This document shows, in pieces, positions 7,404 to 7,911 of a DNA stretch of 7,911 nucleotides. Position 1 is the stretch's first letter. Every line of letters begins with the position of its first letter. Source of the DNA: Pseudorhodobacter antarcticus. GTDB taxonomy: Bacteria > Pseudomonadota > Alphaproteobacteria > Rhodobacterales > Rhodobacteraceae. The notes beneath the pieces were generated by a model, which did no database searches, was not told where the DNA came from, and saw nothing but the letters and a program-made list of their open reading frames with translations. The position numbers were made by a program, and so were the translations under genes. Location of the stretch: positions 1 through 7,911 of the forward strand of contig CAMAWZ010000105.1 of the NCBI GenBank assembly GCA_945861995.1, given 5' to 3'.

Positions 7404-7465
7404 GCCGCTTTGGCAAAGGGCCAAAGCGACCTACCCCCAAGGTATTTGGGCCAAAATGAAAGGGA
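7381..7465. repeat. Tandem-hairpin intergenic element, probably a dispersed Rhodobacteraceae repeat
   Basis: Besides the terminator hairpin, a second inverted repeat follows at 7406-7428: arms CGCTTTGGC and GCCAAAGCG, nine perfect base pairs around a 5-nt loop (AAAGG). After it comes a non-coding tail at 7434-7465 with CCCCCAAGGTATTT, a near-palindrome TTTGGGCCAAA (7445-7455) and AATGAAAGGG. From memory, similar blocks (a C-run, then a purine-rich link, TATTT, a CCAAAATGAA-like end) recur between genes in Rhodobacteraceae genomes. Only one copy is in this window, so calling it a repeat rests on that recollection. On the minus strand the order is tail, 9-bp hairpin, 8-bp hairpin with T-run. 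Confidence 0.5.
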
Positions 7466-7474
7466 CGGCTGGGT

Positions 7475-7911
7475 TTAGGCCCCGCGCGACAGCGCCGCAA
7501 CGCCCGTGCGGGCAATTTCGACAAGGCCCAAGGGGCGCATCAAATCGGCAAAAGCGTCGATCTTCACGGGCGTGCCTGTCATTTCAAACACGAAGGATTC
7601 CAATGTAGAATCCACCACATTGGCACGGAAAATTTCCGCCAAACGAAGTGCTTCAATCCGCGCCTCGCCTTTGCCTGCAACCTTGAGTAGGGCCAGTTCG
7701 CGCTGCACGGACGGGCCTTCAACAGTTAGATCATGCACTTCGTGCACGGGAACCATGCGTTCAAGCAGCGATTTGATATGTTCAATCACCTGCGGCGTGC
7801 CCGTGGTTACAATCGTGATGCGAGAGCGGTGACTGGCGTGGTCAGTTTCGGCCACGGTCAGGCTTTCGATGTTATAGCCGCGCCCCGAAAACAGCCCAAT
7901 CACCCGCGCCA
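7475..7911 (-). CDS. ilvN: Acetolactate synthase small subunit (5' end outside window)
   Basis: This is the regulatory subunit of acetohydroxyacid synthase, which catalyses the first common step of valine, leucine and isoleucine synthesis; the small subunit stimulates the IlvB/IlvI catalytic subunit and confers valine feedback inhibition. The reading frame is open to the right edge, where it encodes LARVIGLFSGRGYNIESL, the hallmark start of the ACT domain; its Asn corresponds to E. coli IlvH Asn29, near the valine site. The C-terminal ALS small-subunit domain follows, ending VEIARTGVAALSRGA. About 144 residues are visible; compared with the family some 20-40 N-terminal residues, including the true start, are missing. 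A GTG at 7903 is an internal valine, not the start. The catalytic subunit gene commonly lies just upstream, which here would be beyond the edge. An intrinsic terminator follows the gene. Confidence 0.96.
   Translation of the reverse strand, partial: ARVIGLFSGRGYNIESLTVAETDHASHRSRITIVTTGTPQVIEHIKSLLERMVPVHEVHDLTVEGPSVQRELALLKVAGKGEARIEALRLAEIFRANVVDSTLESFVFEMTGTPVKIDAFADLMRPLGLVEIARTGVAALSRGA

Noticed and set aside
7369..7608. Plus-strand 79-codon frame across the intergenic element into ilvN
   Set aside because: It runs through the terminator and repeat and then antisense to ilvN; such peptides from this kind of repeat are spurious.

Overview
The window looks like ordinary chromosomal DNA from an alphaproteobacterium, most likely of the Rhodobacteraceae/Roseobacter group. 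The grounds are the GyrA sequence (alphaproteobacterial acidic insertion in the C-terminal domain), the short single-domain CcmH lying directly behind CcmF, an alphaproteobacterial-type arginase, and a hairpin-rich intergenic element of a kind I recall from this family. The taxonomic call is an inference from protein resemblance; no rRNA or other marker is present.

Layout, left to right. Bases 1-2682 hold gyrA on the minus strand, complete at its N-terminus and cut by the left edge only a short way before its end. A 188-bp divergent intergenic region (2683-2870) separates it from a kamA-type radical SAM lysine 2,3-aminomutase on the plus strand (2871-3914). The 3' end of that gene overlaps by 7 bp the 3' end of a minus-strand arginase gene, rocF (3908-4831). 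Then follow, all on the minus strand, ccmH (4889-5329) and ccmF (5333-7303), encoding part of the System I cytochrome c haem-ligation machinery. A 171-bp intergenic region (7304-7474) carries a probable ccmF promoter, two strong hairpins (one a good intrinsic terminator for the gene to its right) and a conserved-looking tail. The window ends inside ilvN (7475-7911), the regulatory subunit of acetolactate synthase, whose N-terminal part is outside.

How the genes relate. ccmF and ccmH act together in the periplasm and inner membrane to attach haem to apocytochrome c, and are translationally linked (3-bp gap, ribosome binding site inside the ccmF end). rocF follows ccmH by 57 bp and could be read from the same transcript, though it serves arginine catabolism. 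ilvN ends in its own terminator, so ccmF probably begins a new transcript. gyrA and kamA are divergent, unrelated units. kamA may serve lysine metabolism or beta-lysylation of elongation factor P; neither efp nor epmA is within view.

I looked for an undescribed system and do not see one: about 95% of the bases are accounted for by six well-known genes. No mobile element, CRISPR array, tRNA or rRNA was recognised. The points most worth a second look are the hairpin repeat next to ilvN, the stand-alone kamA without an obvious ribosome binding site, the tail-to-tail overlap of kamA and rocF, and the ccmF-ccmH pair without ccmE.
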